From positions 186,001 to 250,000 of the forward strand of contig NZ_JASBRE010000001.1 of assembly GCF_029960815.1 (NCBI RefSeq): DNA of 64,000 bases, given 5' to 3'. The position numbers and the translations under genes were made by a program. The stretch is from Pseudomonas sp. AL03. Its GTDB lineage: Bacteria > Pseudomonadota > Gammaproteobacteria > Pseudomonadales > Pseudomonadaceae. Below the pieces are notes generated by a model. That model did no database searches, was not told the DNA's origin, and saw only the letters and a list, made by a program, of their open reading frames with translations. Each line of letters begins with the position of its first letter. Position 1 is the first letter of the stretch. Shown here piece after piece: positions 35,301 through 45,549 of this stretch.

Positions 35301-36161
35301 ATGTCTGTAGCGGTGATTCAAATGGTCAGCCAGAGCGATGTGCTGGCCAACCTGGCCCAGGCCCGTCGTCTGCTTGAGCAGGCCGCGGCCGGTGGTGCGC
35401 AGCTCGCCGTCCTGCCGGAAAACTTCGCCGCCATGGGCCGTCGCGACATTGGCGACATCGGCCGCGCCGAGGCGTCGGGCGAAGGCCCGATCCTGCCATG
35501 GTTGAAACAGACCGCCCGCGACCTCACGTTATGGATAGTGGCCGGCACGTTGCCGTTGCCGCCGGCAGACCAGCCGATGGCGAAAGTGCATGCCTGCTCG
35601 TTGCTGGTGAATGATCACGGCGAAATCGTTGCACGGTATGACAAGTTGCACCTCTTCGACGTCGATGTGGCGGACAATCGCGGGCGTTATCGCGAGTCCG
35701 ATGACTATGCTTATGGCAGTGGGGTGGTGGTGGCGGACACGCCCGTCGGTCGAGTCGGGCTGACCGTGTGTTACGACCTGCGCTTCCCGGAGCTGTACAG
35801 CGAATTACGCGCTGCCGGTGCGCAGTTGATTACCGCGCCGTCGGCCTTTACCGCGGTGACCGGCGCGGCGCATTGGGATGTATTGATTCGCGCGCGGGCC
35901 ATCGAAACTCAATGTTATGTGCTCGCTGCCGCTCAGGGTGGAACCCATCCGGGGCCGCGAGAAACCTGGGGTCATGCGGCAATCATCGACCCATGGGGAC
36001 GTGTGTTGGCGCAGCAGGACCAAGGTGAGGCCGTGCTGCTGGCCGAACGCGATAGCAGCGAACAGGCGTCCATCCGGGCGCGGATGCCGGTGTCCAGTCA
36101 CCGGCGCTTTTTCTCGCAGGGCGCACAGCGACCTGCCCGGAACGACGAATTTAAGGCGTAA
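35301..36161 (+). CDS. Nitrilase-superfamily carbon-nitrogen hydrolase
   Basis: A 286-aa cytosolic amidase of the nitrilase superfamily with catalytic triad Glu40 (VLPENFA), Lys115 (YDKLHLFD) and Cys157 ([10 protein letters not shown]). These motifs are closest to the Nit1/YbeM/NitA group, whose known members hydrolyse deaminated glutathione; the substrate is not provable from sequence. The start ATG at 35301 is preceded by AAGGAAAA, and the longer open frame upstream runs through the REP palindrome. tldD begins 5 bases after the stop, so the two are co-transcribed. Confidence 0.9.
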   Translation: MSVAVIQMVSQSDVLANLAQARRLLEQAAAGGAQLAVLPENFAAMGRRDIGDIGRAEASGEGPILPWLKQTARDLTLWIVAGTLPLPPADQPMAKVHACSLLVNDHGEIVARYDKLHLFDVDVADNRGRYRESDDYAYGSGVVVADTPVGRVGLTVCYDLRFPELYSELRAAGAQLITAPSAFTAVTGAAHWDVLIRARAIETQCYVLAAAQGGTHPGPRETWGHAAIIDPWGRVLAQQDQGEAVLLAERDSSEQASIRARMPVSSHRRFFSQGAQRPARNDEFKA

Positions 36162-36166
36162 AGCAT

Positions 36167-37609
36167 ATGAGCGAGTTGTTGTCCTCAGTCAGTGAACACC
36201 TCCTGGCGCCCGGCGGCGTAACGATCGAGAGCCTGCAAGGTGTGCTCGGCGATTTGGCCGGCCCTGGCATCGATGCCGCCGACCTGTATTTCCAGGGGCA
36301 GATCTCCGAGTCCTGGGCGCTGGAAGACGGGATCGTCAAGGAAGGCAGCTTCAATCTCGACCAAGGTGTCGGTGTGCGAGCGCAATCGGGTGAGAAAACC
36401 GGTTTTGCCTACAGCAATGCCATTACCCTCGAAGCCCTTGGCGCTGCGGCCCGTGCTGCGCGTTCGATCTCCCGCGCCGGGCAGAACGGCGCGGTGCAAG
36501 CGTTCACCACTCAGGATGTCGCCCAGTTGTACGGGCCGGACAACCCACTGGAAGTGATGACCCGTGCCGAGAAGGTCGAATTGCTCAAACGCATCGACGT
36601 CGCGACTCGCGCCCTCGATCCGCGTATCCAGCAAGTCACCGTGAGCATGGCCGGCGTCTGGGAGCGAATCCTCGTGGCTTCCACCGATGGCGGCCTGGCC
36701 GCCGATGTACGGCCGTTGGTGCGCTTTAACGTCAGCGTGATCGTCGAACAGAACGGTCGTCGTGAGCGCGGCGGTCATGGCGGTGGCGGTCGTACCGATT
36801 ACCGCTATTTCCTCAGCGATGACCGTGCCATGGGCTATGCCCGTGAAGCGTTGCGTCAGGCACTGGTGAATCTGGAGGCCATCCCGGCGCCGGCCGGTAC
36901 GTTACCGGTGGTGCTCGGTTCCGGCTGGTCCGGCGTGTTGCTGCACGAAGCGGTCGGCCACGGTCTGGAAGGCGACTTCAACCGCAAGGGCAGTTCCGCC
37001 TACAGCGGGCGCATGGGCGAGATGGTTGCGTCCAAACTTTGCACCATCGTCGATGACGGCACGCTGGCCGGTCGTCGCGGTTCCCTGAACGTCGATGATG
37101 AGGGCACGCCGACCGAGTGCACCACGCTGATCGAAAACGGCGTACTCAAAGGCTACATGCAGGACAAGCTCAACGCCCGCCTGATGGGCGTGGCCCGTAC
37201 CGGTAACGGTCGCCGCGAATCCTACGCGCACCTGCCGATGCCGCGCATGACCAACACCTACATGCTCGCTGGCGAAAGCGACCCGGCAGAAATCATCGCC
37301 TCGGTGAAGCGCGGCATCTACTGCGCCAACCTTGGCGGCGGTCAGGTGGACATCACCAGCGGCAAGTTCGTGTTCTCCACCAGCGAGGCGTACTTGATCG
37401 AAGACGGCAAGATTACTGCCCCGGTCAAAGGCGCGACGTTGATCGGCAACGGCCCGGAAGCCATGAGCAAGGTGTCGATGGTCGGTAACGATCTGGCGCT
37501 GGACAGCGGCGTGGGGACGTGTGGCAAGGATGGGCAGTCGGTACCGGTGGGTGTCGGCCAGCCAACCCTGAAAATCGATGCGATCACTGTGGGTGGCACA
37601 GGGTCTTGA
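36167..37609 (+). CDS. tldD: Metalloprotease TldD
   Basis: Forms with PmbA (TldE) a cytosolic protease that processes small peptides such as microcin B17 precursor and the CcdA antitoxin in E. coli. It has 480 aa; the metal motif HEAVGH is at residues 260-265, with [16 protein letters not shown] after it. The partner gene pmbA is 0.7 kb downstream, past the convergent yjgA. A bidirectional hairpin follows. Confidence 0.95.
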   Translation: MSELLSSVSEHLLAPGGVTIESLQGVLGDLAGPGIDAADLYFQGQISESWALEDGIVKEGSFNLDQGVGVRAQSGEKTGFAYSNAITLEALGAAARAARSISRAGQNGAVQAFTTQDVAQLYGPDNPLEVMTRAEKVELLKRIDVATRALDPRIQQVTVSMAGVWERILVASTDGGLAADVRPLVRFNVSVIVEQNGRRERGGHGGGGRTDYRYFLSDDRAMGYAREALRQALVNLEAIPAPAGTLPVVLGSGWSGVLLHEAVGHGLEGDFNRKGSSAYSGRMGEMVASKLCTIVDDGTLAGRRGSLNVDDEGTPTECTTLIENGVLKGYMQDKLNARLMGVARTGNGRRESYAHLPMPRMTNTYMLAGESDPAEIIASVKRGIYCANLGGGQVDITSGKFVFSTSEAYLIEDGKITAPVKGATLIGNGPEAMSKVSMVGNDLALDSGVGTCGKDGQSVPVGVGQPTLKIDAITVGGTGS

Positions 37610-37620
37610 GAAATGGAGCT

Positions 37621-37649
37621 TCGGGTGAACTGCAATGCAGCTCACCCGA
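37621..37649. terminator. Hairpin between convergent tldD and yjgA
   Basis: TCGGGTGA-x-CTGCA and TGCAG-x-TCACCCGA pair with one internal mismatch around a single base, in the 48-base gap between the two convergent stops. The flanks are only mildly T-rich. Confidence 0.55.
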
Positions 37650-37657
37650 TTCGAGAT

Positions 37658-38182
37658 TTAACGCAAACCGCGTTGAGTCTCGTCCAGCTCACGGATGTAC
37701 TTGAAGATTTTACGGTTCGATGCCGGTGGCTTGTTGGTCGCCAGTTCGTGCTGGGCCTGACGGATCAGGGAGCGCAATTGCTGACGATCAGCCTCCGGGT
37801 AGTCGATGACGAACTTCTCCAGAACGCCGTCGTCGCCAGCGATCAAGCGATCGCGCCAGCGTTCCAGACCATGGAAACGTTCGTTGTACTGCCGAGTGGA
37901 GGCATCGAGTTGATCGAGCAAAGTCAGAATGGCGTCAGTGTCCTGATCGCGCATCAGTTTGCCGATGAACATAAGGTGCCGTTTACGCGCGATATTCGCG
38001 GTGTGCTTGGAGGCATCGCCCAGAGCCCGGCGCAAAGCGTCGGTCAACGGCAGCTTTGCCAGCAAGTCAGGCTTGAGTGTTGTAAGGCGCTCGCCAAGGT
38101 CAACCAGAGCATGAAGCTCGCGTTTAACCTGGGATTTGCTTTTTTCTCCCGTATCGAGGGAGTCGTCGTAAGAATCAACCAT
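37658..38182 (-). CDS. yjgA: Ribosome-associated protein YjgA/DarP (DUF615)
   Basis: A 174-aa, highly charged helical protein of the DUF615 family, which associates with late 50S assembly intermediates. It begins [20 protein letters not shown] and includes [33 protein letters not shown] and the C-terminal [12 protein letters not shown]. The start at 38182 is the conserved one; the open frame extends over 380 residues further upstream only as a shadow of pmbA. It is divergent from pmbA. Confidence 0.92.
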   Translation of the reverse strand: MVDSYDDSLDTGEKSKSQVKRELHALVDLGERLTTLKPDLLAKLPLTDALRRALGDASKHTANIARKRHLMFIGKLMRDQDTDAILTLLDQLDASTRQYNERFHGLERWRDRLIAGDDGVLEKFVIDYPEADRQQLRSLIRQAQHELATNKPPASNRKIFKYIRELDETQRGLR

Positions 38183-38290
38183 GGTGGCCGTCCGCAAAGA
38201 AACGCCGCCATGATAACCAGTCGGGGGCCGCTTGTCCGGCCCGGTCGCTCGAAGGCCCCAGCCGAAAGCAGAATTTGAGTGGAGAACAGC

Positions 38291-39637
38291 ATGAGTGCAG
38301 TTGAAAGCGTCGGCCCACAAGCGTTGCCGGCACTGCAAGAACAAGTCGAGCAGATCATCGCTGAAGCCAAGCGCCAGGGTGCCAGTGCCTGTGAAGTGGC
38401 CGTGTCCCTGGAGCAGGGCCTGTCGACCACGGTGCGTCAGCGTGAAGTCGAAACCGTCGAATTCCACCGCGATCAGGGTTTTGGCATCACCTTGTACGCT
38501 GGCCAGCGCAAAGGCTCGGCCAGCACGTCGGCCAGCGGTCCGGAGGCGATTCGCGAAACCGTCGCCGCCGCATTGGCCATCGCCAAGCACACGTCGGAAG
38601 ACGAAGCTTCGGGCCTGGCGGACGCCGCGCTGATGGCCAAGGATCTGCAGGATTTTGACCTGTTCCATCAATGGGACATCACCCCGGAACAAGCCATCGA
38701 GCAGGCCCTGGCCTGTGAAGCGGCGGCGTTTGCCACCGACAGCCGGATCAAGAACGCCGACGGCACCACCCTCAGCACCCACCAGGGCTGCCTTGTTTAC
38801 GGCAACAGTCACGGTTTCATCGGCGGTTACGCGTCGACTCGTCACAGCTTGAGCTGCGTGATGATTGCCGAGGCCGACGGCCAGATGCAGCGCGATTACT
38901 GGTACGACGTGAACCGCCAGGGGAGCTTGCTGGCCGACCCGGTGAGCATCGGCCAGCGTGCCGCGCAACGGGCGGCGAGCCGTCTGGGTGCGCGTCCGGT
39001 ACCGACCTGCGAAGTGCCGGTGCTGTTTTCCGCGGAACTGGCCGGTGGTTTGTTCGGCAGTTTCCTTTCGGCGATTTCCGGTGGCAGCCTGTATCGCAAA
39101 TCGTCGTTCCTTGAAGGCACGCTGGGGCAGAAGTTGTTCCCGGAATGGCTGACCCTCGATGAGCGTCCGCACTTGATGCGTGCGATGGGCAGTTCGGCGT
39201 TTGATGGCGATGGTTTGGCGACTTATGCCAAGCCATTCGTCGAAAACGGCGTATTGGTGTCGTACATCCTCGGCACCTATTCCGGTCGCAAACTGGGCAT
39301 GCCGAGCACCGCCAATGCCGGCGGGGTGCACAACCTGTTCGTCACCCATGGCGACGAAGACCAGGCAGCCTTGCTGCGACGCATGGGCCGCGGCCTGCTG
39401 GTCACAGAATTGATGGGCCAGGGCCTGAACATGGTCACTGGCGATTACTCCCGTGGCGCGGCGGGTTACTGGGTCGAGAATGGGGAAATACAGTTTGCGG
39501 TCCAGGAAGTGACCATCGCTGGCAATATGCGTGACATGTTCAAACAGATCGTTGCGGTGGGTAATGACCTGGAATTGCGCAGCAACATTCGCACAGGTTC
39601 GGTGCTGATCGAACGGATGACGGTGGCGGGTAGCTAA
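38291..39637 (+). CDS. pmbA: Metalloprotease PmbA (TldE)
   Basis: A 448-aa partner of TldD. It shares the TldD/PmbA fold but lacks the HExxxH motif, as usual for the non-catalytic subunit. Conserved segments are [59 protein letters not shown] sequence ([15 protein letters not shown]) and [22 protein letters not shown]. The ATG at 38291 follows GGAGAA; four further open residues begin at a GTG. Confidence 0.94.
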   Translation: MSAVESVGPQALPALQEQVEQIIAEAKRQGASACEVAVSLEQGLSTTVRQREVETVEFHRDQGFGITLYAGQRKGSASTSASGPEAIRETVAAALAIAKHTSEDEASGLADAALMAKDLQDFDLFHQWDITPEQAIEQALACEAAAFATDSRIKNADGTTLSTHQGCLVYGNSHGFIGGYASTRHSLSCVMIAEADGQMQRDYWYDVNRQGSLLADPVSIGQRAAQRAASRLGARPVPTCEVPVLFSAELAGGLFGSFLSAISGGSLYRKSSFLEGTLGQKLFPEWLTLDERPHLMRAMGSSAFDGDGLATYAKPFVENGVLVSYILGTYSGRKLGMPSTANAGGVHNLFVTHGDEDQAALLRRMGRGLLVTELMGQGLNMVTGDYSRGAAGYWVENGEIQFAVQEVTIAGNMRDMFKQIVAVGNDLELRSNIRTGSVLIERMTVAGS

Positions 39638-39653
39638 CGCTTAACCGTTACGC

Positions 39654-39694
39654 AAAAAGGCGCGCCGCCCATCGTTGGGCGGCGCGCCTTTTTT
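39654..39694 (+). terminator. Strong intrinsic terminator after pmbA
   Basis: Near-perfect GC-rich stem (AAAAAGGCGCGCCGCCCA ... TGGGCGGCGCGCCTTTTTT) around TCGT, ending in a T-run. It isolates the iron-regulated operon that follows. Confidence 0.92.
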
Positions 39695-39724
39695 GTGTAT
39701 TGATTTTCTCGGGGTTGTTTTGGT

Positions 39725-39756
39725 TCTCATTATCATCTAATAATAAATCTCATTAC
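39725..39756. promoter_or_regulatory. Fur box / promoter of the fagA operon
   Basis: The stretch TCTCATTATCATCTAATAAT followed by AAATCTCATTACC contains CATTATC and, on the other strand, GATGATAATGAGA. These are overlapping matches to the hexamer pattern GATAAT-GATAAT of Fur sites. It lies 17-48 bases before fagA, consistent with iron repression as known for this operon in P. aeruginosa. Confidence 0.7.
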
Positions 39757-39772
39757 CGAATGAGCCCGGATC

Positions 39773-40168
39773 ATGAGTTCTGCCTTGCACGAGCAGCCTT
39801 ACCTCGAAAGCTGGCGCTGGATGAGTCGCCAGATCCGTTGCGCAATGGACCCTGACGAGCCTCGCCTGATCGAACATTACCTGGCCGAAGGTCGGTATCT
39901 CGCCTGCTGCACGGCAACGTCTCCCTGGACCATCGCCGAAACTTCTTTGCGTTTGTTGCTCGACACTGCCGCCGATGTTGCGTTGCCTTGGCACTGGCGC
40001 ACTTTTTGTCTGGACCAGGCCTGGCGCCCGTTGCGCGACCTGGAACGCCTCTCTCTGTGCAAATGCCGCCTCAAGCGCTGGCAGAGCTACACCTGGCAAC
40101 TGGCGACCTGCGAGTTGCAGCCCTCGATTCCTCTCATAGAACTGGTGCAAGGATTTCCCGATGAGTAA
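39773..40168 (+). CDS. fagA: FagA, Fur-associated protein
   Basis: A 131-aa protein that opens the Fur-regulated fagA-fumC-orfX-sodM operon described in P. aeruginosa. It has no signal peptide and is rich in Trp, Leu and Cys (RYLACCTATSPW, LCKCRLKRWQSYTW). The biochemical role is unknown. Its end overlaps fumC by 8 bases. The AT-rich Fur-type promoter directly precedes it. Confidence 0.85.
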   Translation: MSSALHEQPYLESWRWMSRQIRCAMDPDEPRLIEHYLAEGRYLACCTATSPWTIAETSLRLLLDTAADVALPWHWRTFCLDQAWRPLRDLERLSLCKCRLKRWQSYTWQLATCELQPSIPLIELVQGFPDE

Positions 40169-41537
40169 AACTCGTATCGAACGCGACAGCATGGGCGAAC
40201 TTCAGGTCCCGGTGGACGCCCTCTATGGCGCACAAACCCAGCGTGCGGTGGATAACTTCCCCATCAGCGGCAAACCGATGCCTGTGCAGTTCATCCGTGC
40301 GCTGATCCTGGCCAAGGCCGCCGCTGCCCGAGCCAACGTCGAACTCAAGCAAATCAGCGAATCCCAGGGCAAAGCCATCGTCGATGCGGCACTGGGCCTG
40401 CTCCAAAGCGACTTCATGCAGCATTTTCCGGTGGATATCTTCCAGACCGGTTCCGGCACCAGTTCGAACATGAACGCCAACGAAGTGATCGCCACCCTGG
40501 CCAGCCGTCTGCTGGGTGAACCGGTGAGCCCCAACGATCACGTCAATTGTGGCCAAAGCAGCAACGACATCATCCCTACCACCATTCACGTCAGTGCTGC
40601 GTTGGCGTTGCACGAGCAATTGTTGCCGGCGCTGGTGCGTCTGGTACAGGTGATCGAGCGCAAGGCCGAAGAGGTTCATCACCACGTCAAAACCGGCCGC
40701 ACCCACTTGATGGACGCCATGCCGGTGCGCATGAGTCAGGTGCTCAACGGTTGGGCGCAGCAGCTCAAGGCCAACATCGTTCATTTGCAAGATCTGCTGC
40801 CGAGCCTGCAATCCCTTGCTCAAGGCGGAACGGCAGTGGGCACCGGAATCAATGCTCATCCGCAATTCGCGGCGCGTTTCAGTGAGCAACTGAGCACGCT
40901 GACGCAGGTGCAATTCAAACCGGGTAAGGATCTGTTTGCACTGATTGGCTCCCAGGACACGGCGGTCAGTGTTTCGGGTCAGCTCAAGGCCACGGCCGTT
41001 TCTCTGATGAAAATCGCCAACGACCTGCGCTGGATGAACTCCGGCCCGCTGGCCGGCCTTGGTGAAATCGAGCTCGAAGCCTTGCAGCCGGGTTCTTCGA
41101 TCATGCCTGGCAAGGTCAACCCGGTGATCCCGGAAGCAACCGCCATGGTCGCCGCCCAAGTCATCGGCAATGACACGGTCATCACCATCGCCGGTCAGTC
41201 GGGTAATTTCGAGCTGAACGTGATGCTGCCGATCATCGCCCAGAACCTGCTGAGCAGCATCGAGTTGCTGGCCAACTCCAGCCATCTGCTGGGTGAAAAG
41301 GCCATCGCCAGCTTCAAGGTCAACGAAGCCAGGCTCAAGGAAGCGCTGTCGCGCAACCCGATCCTGGTCACCGCACTCAACCCGATCATTGGTTACCAAA
41401 AAGCCGCGGAGATCGCCAAGAAGGCCTATCAACAAGGACAGCCGGTGATTGATGTTGCTCTGGAACACACCGACCTGACACGCAGCCAGCTTGAGGTCTT
41501 GCTGGACCCGGAAAAACTCACCGCAGGCGGCGTGTAA
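40161..41537 (+). CDS. fumC: Fumarate hydratase class II (iron-independent)
   Basis: Interconverts fumarate and L-malate in the TCA cycle (458 aa). It needs no iron-sulfur cluster and substitutes for class I fumarase when iron is scarce. Signature GSSIMPGKVN spans residues 311-320; the catalytic His is His182 (TGRTHLMDA), with QTGSGTSSNMNANEV around residue 100. The start overlaps fagA. Its place behind a Fur box fits iron-sparing metabolism. Confidence 0.96.
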   Translation: MSKTRIERDSMGELQVPVDALYGAQTQRAVDNFPISGKPMPVQFIRALILAKAAAARANVELKQISESQGKAIVDAALGLLQSDFMQHFPVDIFQTGSGTSSNMNANEVIATLASRLLGEPVSPNDHVNCGQSSNDIIPTTIHVSAALALHEQLLPALVRLVQVIERKAEEVHHHVKTGRTHLMDAMPVRMSQVLNGWAQQLKANIVHLQDLLPSLQSLAQGGTAVGTGINAHPQFAARFSEQLSTLTQVQFKPGKDLFALIGSQDTAVSVSGQLKATAVSLMKIANDLRWMNSGPLAGLGEIELEALQPGSSIMPGKVNPVIPEATAMVAAQVIGNDTVITIAGQSGNFELNVMLPIIAQNLLSSIELLANSSHLLGEKAIASFKVNEARLKEALSRNPILVTALNPIIGYQKAAEIAKKAYQQGQPVIDVALEHTDLTRSQLEVLLDPEKLTAGGV

Positions 41538-41564
41538 TCACCGCAACCGCTTTGGAGGCTCACC

Positions 41565-41993
41565 ATGGAGCACTGGAAACGCACGATCGAAAGGGCTAAT
41601 CGCTGTTTCATGCTGGGCGAATTGGTCGATGCCCGCGAGGCTTACTTGCAGGCATTGGCCTTGGCTCAGGTGTTGTTCGAGCGCTGGGCGGATGCCGACG
41701 AAGCGGTGGCGGCCTGCGTGATTTCCCATCACAACCTGGCAGATCTTCACTTGCGTCTGAACCAGCCGGAGGAGAGTGCCGAGTACTTGTGCGCCATCCA
41801 TCAGCGGTTGTTGCAGGCCATGCAGGACCCACGACTGGCGCCGGCCCTGCGCGAAGCAGCGTTGCGCCAGAGCAGCAAGACCTACGTCGAACTGCTGAAT
41901 TTCATCAGCGAACACGGCGAGTATCCGCGCACCCATCGTTTGCTGCATATCGATGCCGTAGCGCCTACGCCTCTACATCATGGAGTTCATTGA
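41565..41993 (+). CDS. Conserved protein of the fag operon (OrfX), TPR-like helices
   Basis: A 142-aa helical protein without signal peptide. Paired amphipathic helices ([31 protein letters not shown] and [26 protein letters not shown]) look like TPR repeats, so it may be a binding adaptor. It occupies the position of orfX between fumC and sodM in P. aeruginosa, where its function is unknown. It ends with a His-containing tail (PLHHGVH). Its stop lies 2 bases before the sodM ATG. Confidence 0.85.
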   Translation: MEHWKRTIERANRCFMLGELVDAREAYLQALALAQVLFERWADADEAVAACVISHHNLADLHLRLNQPEESAEYLCAIHQRLLQAMQDPRLAPALREAALRQSSKTYVELLNFISEHGEYPRTHRLLHIDAVAPTPLHHGVH

Positions 41994-41995
41994 AA

Positions 41996-42607
41996 ATGGC
42001 TTTTACCCTGCCTGTCTTGCCATACGCCTACGACGCCCTGGAACCGCACATCGATGCGCAGACCATGGAAATCCACTACACCAAGCACCACCAGACCTAC
42101 ATCAACAACCTCAACGCTGCGGTTGAAGGCACCGAGTTTGCCGAGTGGCCAGTGGGAAAACTGGTGGCCAGCATCCAGCAACTGCCGGAAAAGCTTCGTG
42201 CGGCAGTAGTCAATCAGGGCGGTGGTCACGCCAACCATTCGCTGTTCTGGGAAGTGATGGCGCCCAACGGCGGCGGCAACCCTGAAGGTGAATTGGCAAG
42301 CGCGATTGAGGAACAGCTCGGCGGTATCGACAGTTTCAAGGAAGCCTTCACCAAAGCCGCGTTGACGCGTTTCGGCAGCGGCTGGGCGTGGCTCAGTGTG
42401 ACGCCGCAAAAGAGGCTGGTCGTTGAAAGCAGCGGTAATCAGGACAGCCCGTTGATGAACGGTAATACGCCAATCCTCGGACTGGATGTTTGGGAGCATG
42501 CGTATTACCTGCGTTATCAGAACCGTCGCCCGGAATACATCAACGCGTTCTACAACGTGATCAATTGGCCTGAAGTCGCTACGCGCTATCAGTCTGCACT
42601 GGTTTAA
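41996..42607 (+). CDS. sodA: Superoxide dismutase [Mn]
   Basis: Cytosolic manganese superoxide dismutase (203 aa; sodM in the fag literature), induced when iron limits the Fe enzyme. Metal ligands are His27 (MEIHYTKHH), His81 ([11 protein letters not shown]), Asp164 and His168 (LDVWEHAYY). The residues [11 protein letters not shown] and [26 protein letters not shown] fit the Mn form. The start at 41996 follows GGAG; the open frame reaches further upstream only through orfX. Confidence 0.95.
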   Translation: MAFTLPVLPYAYDALEPHIDAQTMEIHYTKHHQTYINNLNAAVEGTEFAEWPVGKLVASIQQLPEKLRAAVVNQGGGHANHSLFWEVMAPNGGGNPEGELASAIEEQLGGIDSFKEAFTKAALTRFGSGWAWLSVTPQKRLVVESSGNQDSPLMNGNTPILGLDVWEHAYYLRYQNRRPEYINAFYNVINWPEVATRYQSALV

Positions 42608-42637
42608 GACTTCTACAAAAACAATCCAAGGCTGGCT

Positions 42638-43531
42638 ATGGGCACTGAAACACTGGCGATCGGAAGTGGACGAATGTTTCGTTACGCATTCGGATCGCTG
42701 TTACTGCTGGCGGGTATGACGTTATTGGTTGCCCAAGGGCTGGCATGGCTGGACCTTGAGCCGAAACTGCTGCGCGCCCTGCAAGGCGGAGCGATCTGCG
42801 CCTTGGGCACTGCCTTGGGCGCGGTGCCTGTGCTGGTGATTCGGCGGATGCCCCAGGCAGTCAGTGATTCACTGCTTGGCTTCGGGGCCGGGGTGATGCT
42901 CGCGGCGACAGCTTTTTCGTTGATCGTTCCCGGGATCTCCGCCGCTGAAAACTTGGGGCTGACGCCTTGGGCGGCCAGCGGACTGATCAGTTTCGGCATC
43001 ATGCTGGGTGCGTTCGGGCTGTTTCTGGTGGATCGAAAGGTCTCCGGAGCCAGTCCGCAAATGTGGGTCGGCTCCCTGGAACGGCCCGTGATCCCACCGC
43101 GTATCTGGTTGTTTGTGTTTGCCATCATCGCCCACAACATCCCCGAAGGCATGGCGGTTGGTGTGTCGGCGGGTGGTGGCATGCCCGACGCTGATAGCCT
43201 GGCCATGGGCATCGCCTTGCAGGATGTGCCGGAAGGTCTGGTAATCGCGCTGGTATTGGCCGGGGCAGGGATGTCGCGGGTCAAGGCGTTCCTGATCGGT
43301 GCTGCATCAGGTCTGGTCGAACCAGTCTTCGCGCTGTTGTGCGCTTGGCTGGTGAGCCTGGCTGAACTGTTGTTGCCCTTGGGGTTGGCGCTGGCGGCCG
43401 GGGCAATGTTGCTGGTGGTCACCCATGAAGTCATTCCCGAGTCGCGCCGCAATGGTCACGACAAGCTTGCAAGTCTTGGGTTGCTGATCGGGTTTTGCTT
43501 GATGATGGTGATGGATACAGCGCTCGCCTAA
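42638..43531 (+). CDS. ZIP-family metal transporter
   Basis: A 297-aa inner-membrane protein with about eight segments. It carries the ZIP metal-binding helices IIAHNIPEGMAVGVSAGGG (HNxPEG) and GIALQDVPEGLVIALVLA, closest to the GufA/ZupT group. Located 30 bases after the Mn superoxide dismutase gene in the Fur-type operon, it plausibly brings in manganese or zinc under iron limitation; that specificity is inference. It ends convergent with ptsO; a small hairpin (GCGCTCGC/GCGAGTGC) covers the 8-base junction. Confidence 0.87.
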   Translation: MGTETLAIGSGRMFRYAFGSLLLLAGMTLLVAQGLAWLDLEPKLLRALQGGAICALGTALGAVPVLVIRRMPQAVSDSLLGFGAGVMLAATAFSLIVPGISAAENLGLTPWAASGLISFGIMLGAFGLFLVDRKVSGASPQMWVGSLERPVIPPRIWLFVFAIIAHNIPEGMAVGVSAGGGMPDADSLAMGIALQDVPEGLVIALVLAGAGMSRVKAFLIGAASGLVEPVFALLCAWLVSLAELLLPLGLALAAGAMLLVVTHEVIPESRRNGHDKLASLGLLIGFCLMMVMDTALA

Positions 43532-43539
43532 GCGAGTGC

Positions 43540-43815
43540 TTAACCACCTTCGCCGAAGTAGTCCTTTATCAAATCCACCAAAGCCTGCAAAGCTTCGTCA
43601 GCCTGCTCACCTTCGGTGCTCAGGTGAATTATTGTTCCCTTGCCGGCAGCGAGCATCATCATGGCCATGATGCTTTTTCCGTCTACCATGGACTCGGGAG
43701 TACGTCCGACCCGGATCGTGCAATCCTTGAACTCACCGGCGACGCCAACGAATTTCGCAGAAGCACGGGCATGCAAACCCAGTTTGTTGATGATTTCAAT
43801 TTCCAGAGCAGGCAT
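43540..43815 (-). CDS. ptsO: Nitrogen-PTS phosphocarrier protein NPr
   Basis: A 91-aa HPr-like protein of the nitrogen phosphotransferase relay (PtsP to NPr to PtsN). The phosphorylated residue is His15 (NKLGLHARAS), and the serine region is at Ser48 (DGKSIMAMMM). It lies 15 bases downstream of rapZ, last gene of the rpoN cluster. Confidence 0.95.
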   Translation of the reverse strand: MPALEIEIINKLGLHARASAKFVGVAGEFKDCTIRVGRTPESMVDGKSIMAMMMLAAGKGTIIHLSTEGEQADEALQALVDLIKDYFGEGG

Positions 43816-43830
43816 CGCGGTGTGAATCCT

Positions 43831-44688
43831 TTAGCTGAGGTCGCGGTGGCGAACCTGGACGTTCTTCAGGGTTTTTTGCAGGGCCTGGCCCAGACGTTCG
43901 GTCAGGTAGACGGAGCGGTGATGTCCGCCGGTGCAGCCAATGGCAATGGTGACATAAGCACGGTTGCTGGCGGCGAAGCGTGGCAGCCATTTGAGCAAGT
44001 ACGTGGAAATGTCCTGGAACATCTCTTCGACATCCGGCTGTGCCGCCAAGTACTCGGCGACCGGTTGATCGAGCCCGGAATGATCGCGCAATTCCGGCTT
44101 CCAATAGGGATTGGGCAGGCAACGCACGTCGAACACCAGATCGGCGTCCACCGGCATGCCACGCTTGAAACCAAAAGACTCCACCAGAAACGCAGTACCG
44201 GGCTCCGGCTGGTTCAGCAGGCGCAGCTTGATGGTATCGCGCAGCTGATACAGGTTCAGGTTGGTGGTGTTTACTTTGAGATCGGCGAGGTCGGCAATCG
44301 GCCCGAGCAGGCTGGTTTCATCGTTGATGGCTTCGGCCAGCGAGCGATTGGCATTGCTCAGAGGGTGACGCCGGCGGGTTTCCGAGAAGCGTTTGAGCAA
44401 GGTTTCTTCGTCGGCGTCCAGATAAAGCACATCGCACTGGATATGCCGGCTGCGCACTTCTTCCAGCAGCTCCGGAAAACGCGACAAGTGACTTGGCAAG
44501 TTACGCGCATCGATGGATACGGCAACCAGCGGTTGTGCCAGCTCGGTGTGAATCAACGCGCGTTCGGCCAGTTCCGGCAACAGGCCGGCGGGAAGGTTGT
44601 CGATGCAGTAGTAGCCGTTGTCCTCGAGAACATCGAGCGCGGTACTTTTACCTGAGCCGGAGCGGCCACTGACGATGATCAAGCGCAT
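43831..44688 (-). CDS. rapZ: RNase adapter / nucleotide-binding protein RapZ
   Basis: A 285-aa P-loop protein. In E. coli it guides RNase E to the GlmZ small RNA and so adjusts glucosamine-6-phosphate synthesis. Walker [10 protein letters not shown] is at residues 8-16; the C-terminal RNA-binding half contains [25 protein letters not shown] and [13 protein letters not shown]. It begins 2 bases after ptsN ends, in the conserved rpoN operon order. Confidence 0.94.
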   Translation of the reverse strand: MRLIIVSGRSGSGKSTALDVLEDNGYYCIDNLPAGLLPELAERALIHTELAQPLVAVSIDARNLPSHLSRFPELLEEVRSRHIQCDVLYLDADEETLLKRFSETRRRHPLSNANRSLAEAINDETSLLGPIADLADLKVNTTNLNLYQLRDTIKLRLLNQPEPGTAFLVESFGFKRGMPVDADLVFDVRCLPNPYWKPELRDHSGLDQPVAEYLAAQPDVEEMFQDISTYLLKWLPRFAASNRAYVTIAIGCTGGHHRSVYLTERLGQALQKTLKNVQVRHRDLS

Positions 44689-44690
44689 GA

Positions 44691-45155
44691 TTACTGACCG
44701 TTTTGCTCGTCCAGGACAACCTGATACAAGGCTTCATTGCTCGGGGCGCTGCGCAGTTTTTCGCGCACTTCCTTGCGATCGAGCATGCTGGCGATCTGGC
44801 GCAGTAGCTCCAGGTGCGCATCGGTGGCAGCTTGCGGGACCAGCAGAACGAACAGCAGGTCAACCGGGGCACCGTCGATGGCGTCGAAATCGATGGGGGC
44901 GTCGAGGTGCATCAAGGCACTGATGGGCGAGTTGCAGCCCTTCAGGCGACAGTGAGGGATGGCGATGCCGTTGCCAAAACCGGTGGAACCGAGTTTTTCA
45001 CGGGCGACCAGACTCTCGAAGACATCCTGCATCGCCAGATCCGGCACTTCGCGGTGGATAAGGTTGGCAATTTGCTCGAGGGCTTTCTTTTTACTGCCGC
45101 CCGGCACGTTCACGAGGGAACGGCCGGGGGTCAGGATGCTTTCAAGTCGGATCAT
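44691..45155 (-). CDS. ptsN: Nitrogen-PTS regulatory protein EIIA(Ntr)
   Basis: A 154-aa EIIA domain accepting phosphate from NPr at His68 ([13 protein letters not shown]). It regulates potassium, carbon and PHB-related processes rather than sugar uptake. The fold is complete ([19 protein letters not shown] at the N-terminus). It lies between hpf and rapZ with short gaps. Confidence 0.95.
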   Translation of the reverse strand: MIRLESILTPGRSLVNVPGGSKKKALEQIANLIHREVPDLAMQDVFESLVAREKLGSTGFGNGIAIPHCRLKGCNSPISALMHLDAPIDFDAIDGAPVDLLFVLLVPQAATDAHLELLRQIASMLDRKEVREKLRSAPSNEALYQVVLDEQNGQ

Positions 45156-45167
45156 GGGTTGGGAGTG

Positions 45168-45476
45168 TTAACGACCGGTCGCGCCCTGGAGGAGGCTTTG
45201 GGTCTTTTCCTTATGCTTTTTGAGTTGTTTATCCAGCTTGTCGGTCAGTGCGTCGATCGCCGCGTACATGTCGGTATGCTCCGCATTTGCGACCACTTCA
45301 TTGCCGGGAATATGCAGCGTGGCTTCGATTTTCTGCTTGAGCTTTTCGACCGTCATCGTGACTTGCACGTTGGTGATCTTGTCGAAATGCCTCTCTAATC
45401 GTTCGAGTTTTTCGCCGATGTAGGTGCGAAGAGGTTCGGTCACTTCCAGTTGGTGTCCACTGATGTTGACTTGCAT
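45168..45476 (-). CDS. hpf: Ribosome hibernation-promoting factor
   Basis: A 102-aa short-form HPF/YhbH protein that binds the 30S A/P sites and drives 100S dimer formation in stationary phase. Typical segments are MQVNISGHQLEVTEPLRTYI and ATLHIPGNEVVANAEHTDMYAAIDALTDKLDKQL. It is separated from rpoN by 73 bases containing a small hairpin. Confidence 0.94.
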   Translation of the reverse strand: MQVNISGHQLEVTEPLRTYIGEKLERLERHFDKITNVQVTMTVEKLKQKIEATLHIPGNEVVANAEHTDMYAAIDALTDKLDKQLKKHKEKTQSLLQGATGR

Positions 45477-45507
45477 ACAGCTCTCCTTCGTTGCCAGTGC
45501 ATAAAGC

Positions 45508-45527
45508 GGCAGGCAGAAATGCCTGCC
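45508..45527 (-). terminator. Tetraloop hairpin between rpoN and hpf
   Basis: GGCAGGCA and TGCCTGCC pair perfectly around GAAA. There is no long T-run, so it is likely an attenuating or processing hairpin within the operon. Confidence 0.45.
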
Positions 45528-45549
45528 ACTGGAACGCTGTGGCGTGGCT

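Noticed and set aside
37658..39349. 563-codon minus-strand frame as a single gene
   Set aside because: Only the last 174 codons encode YjgA/DarP; the rest is antisense to pmbA.
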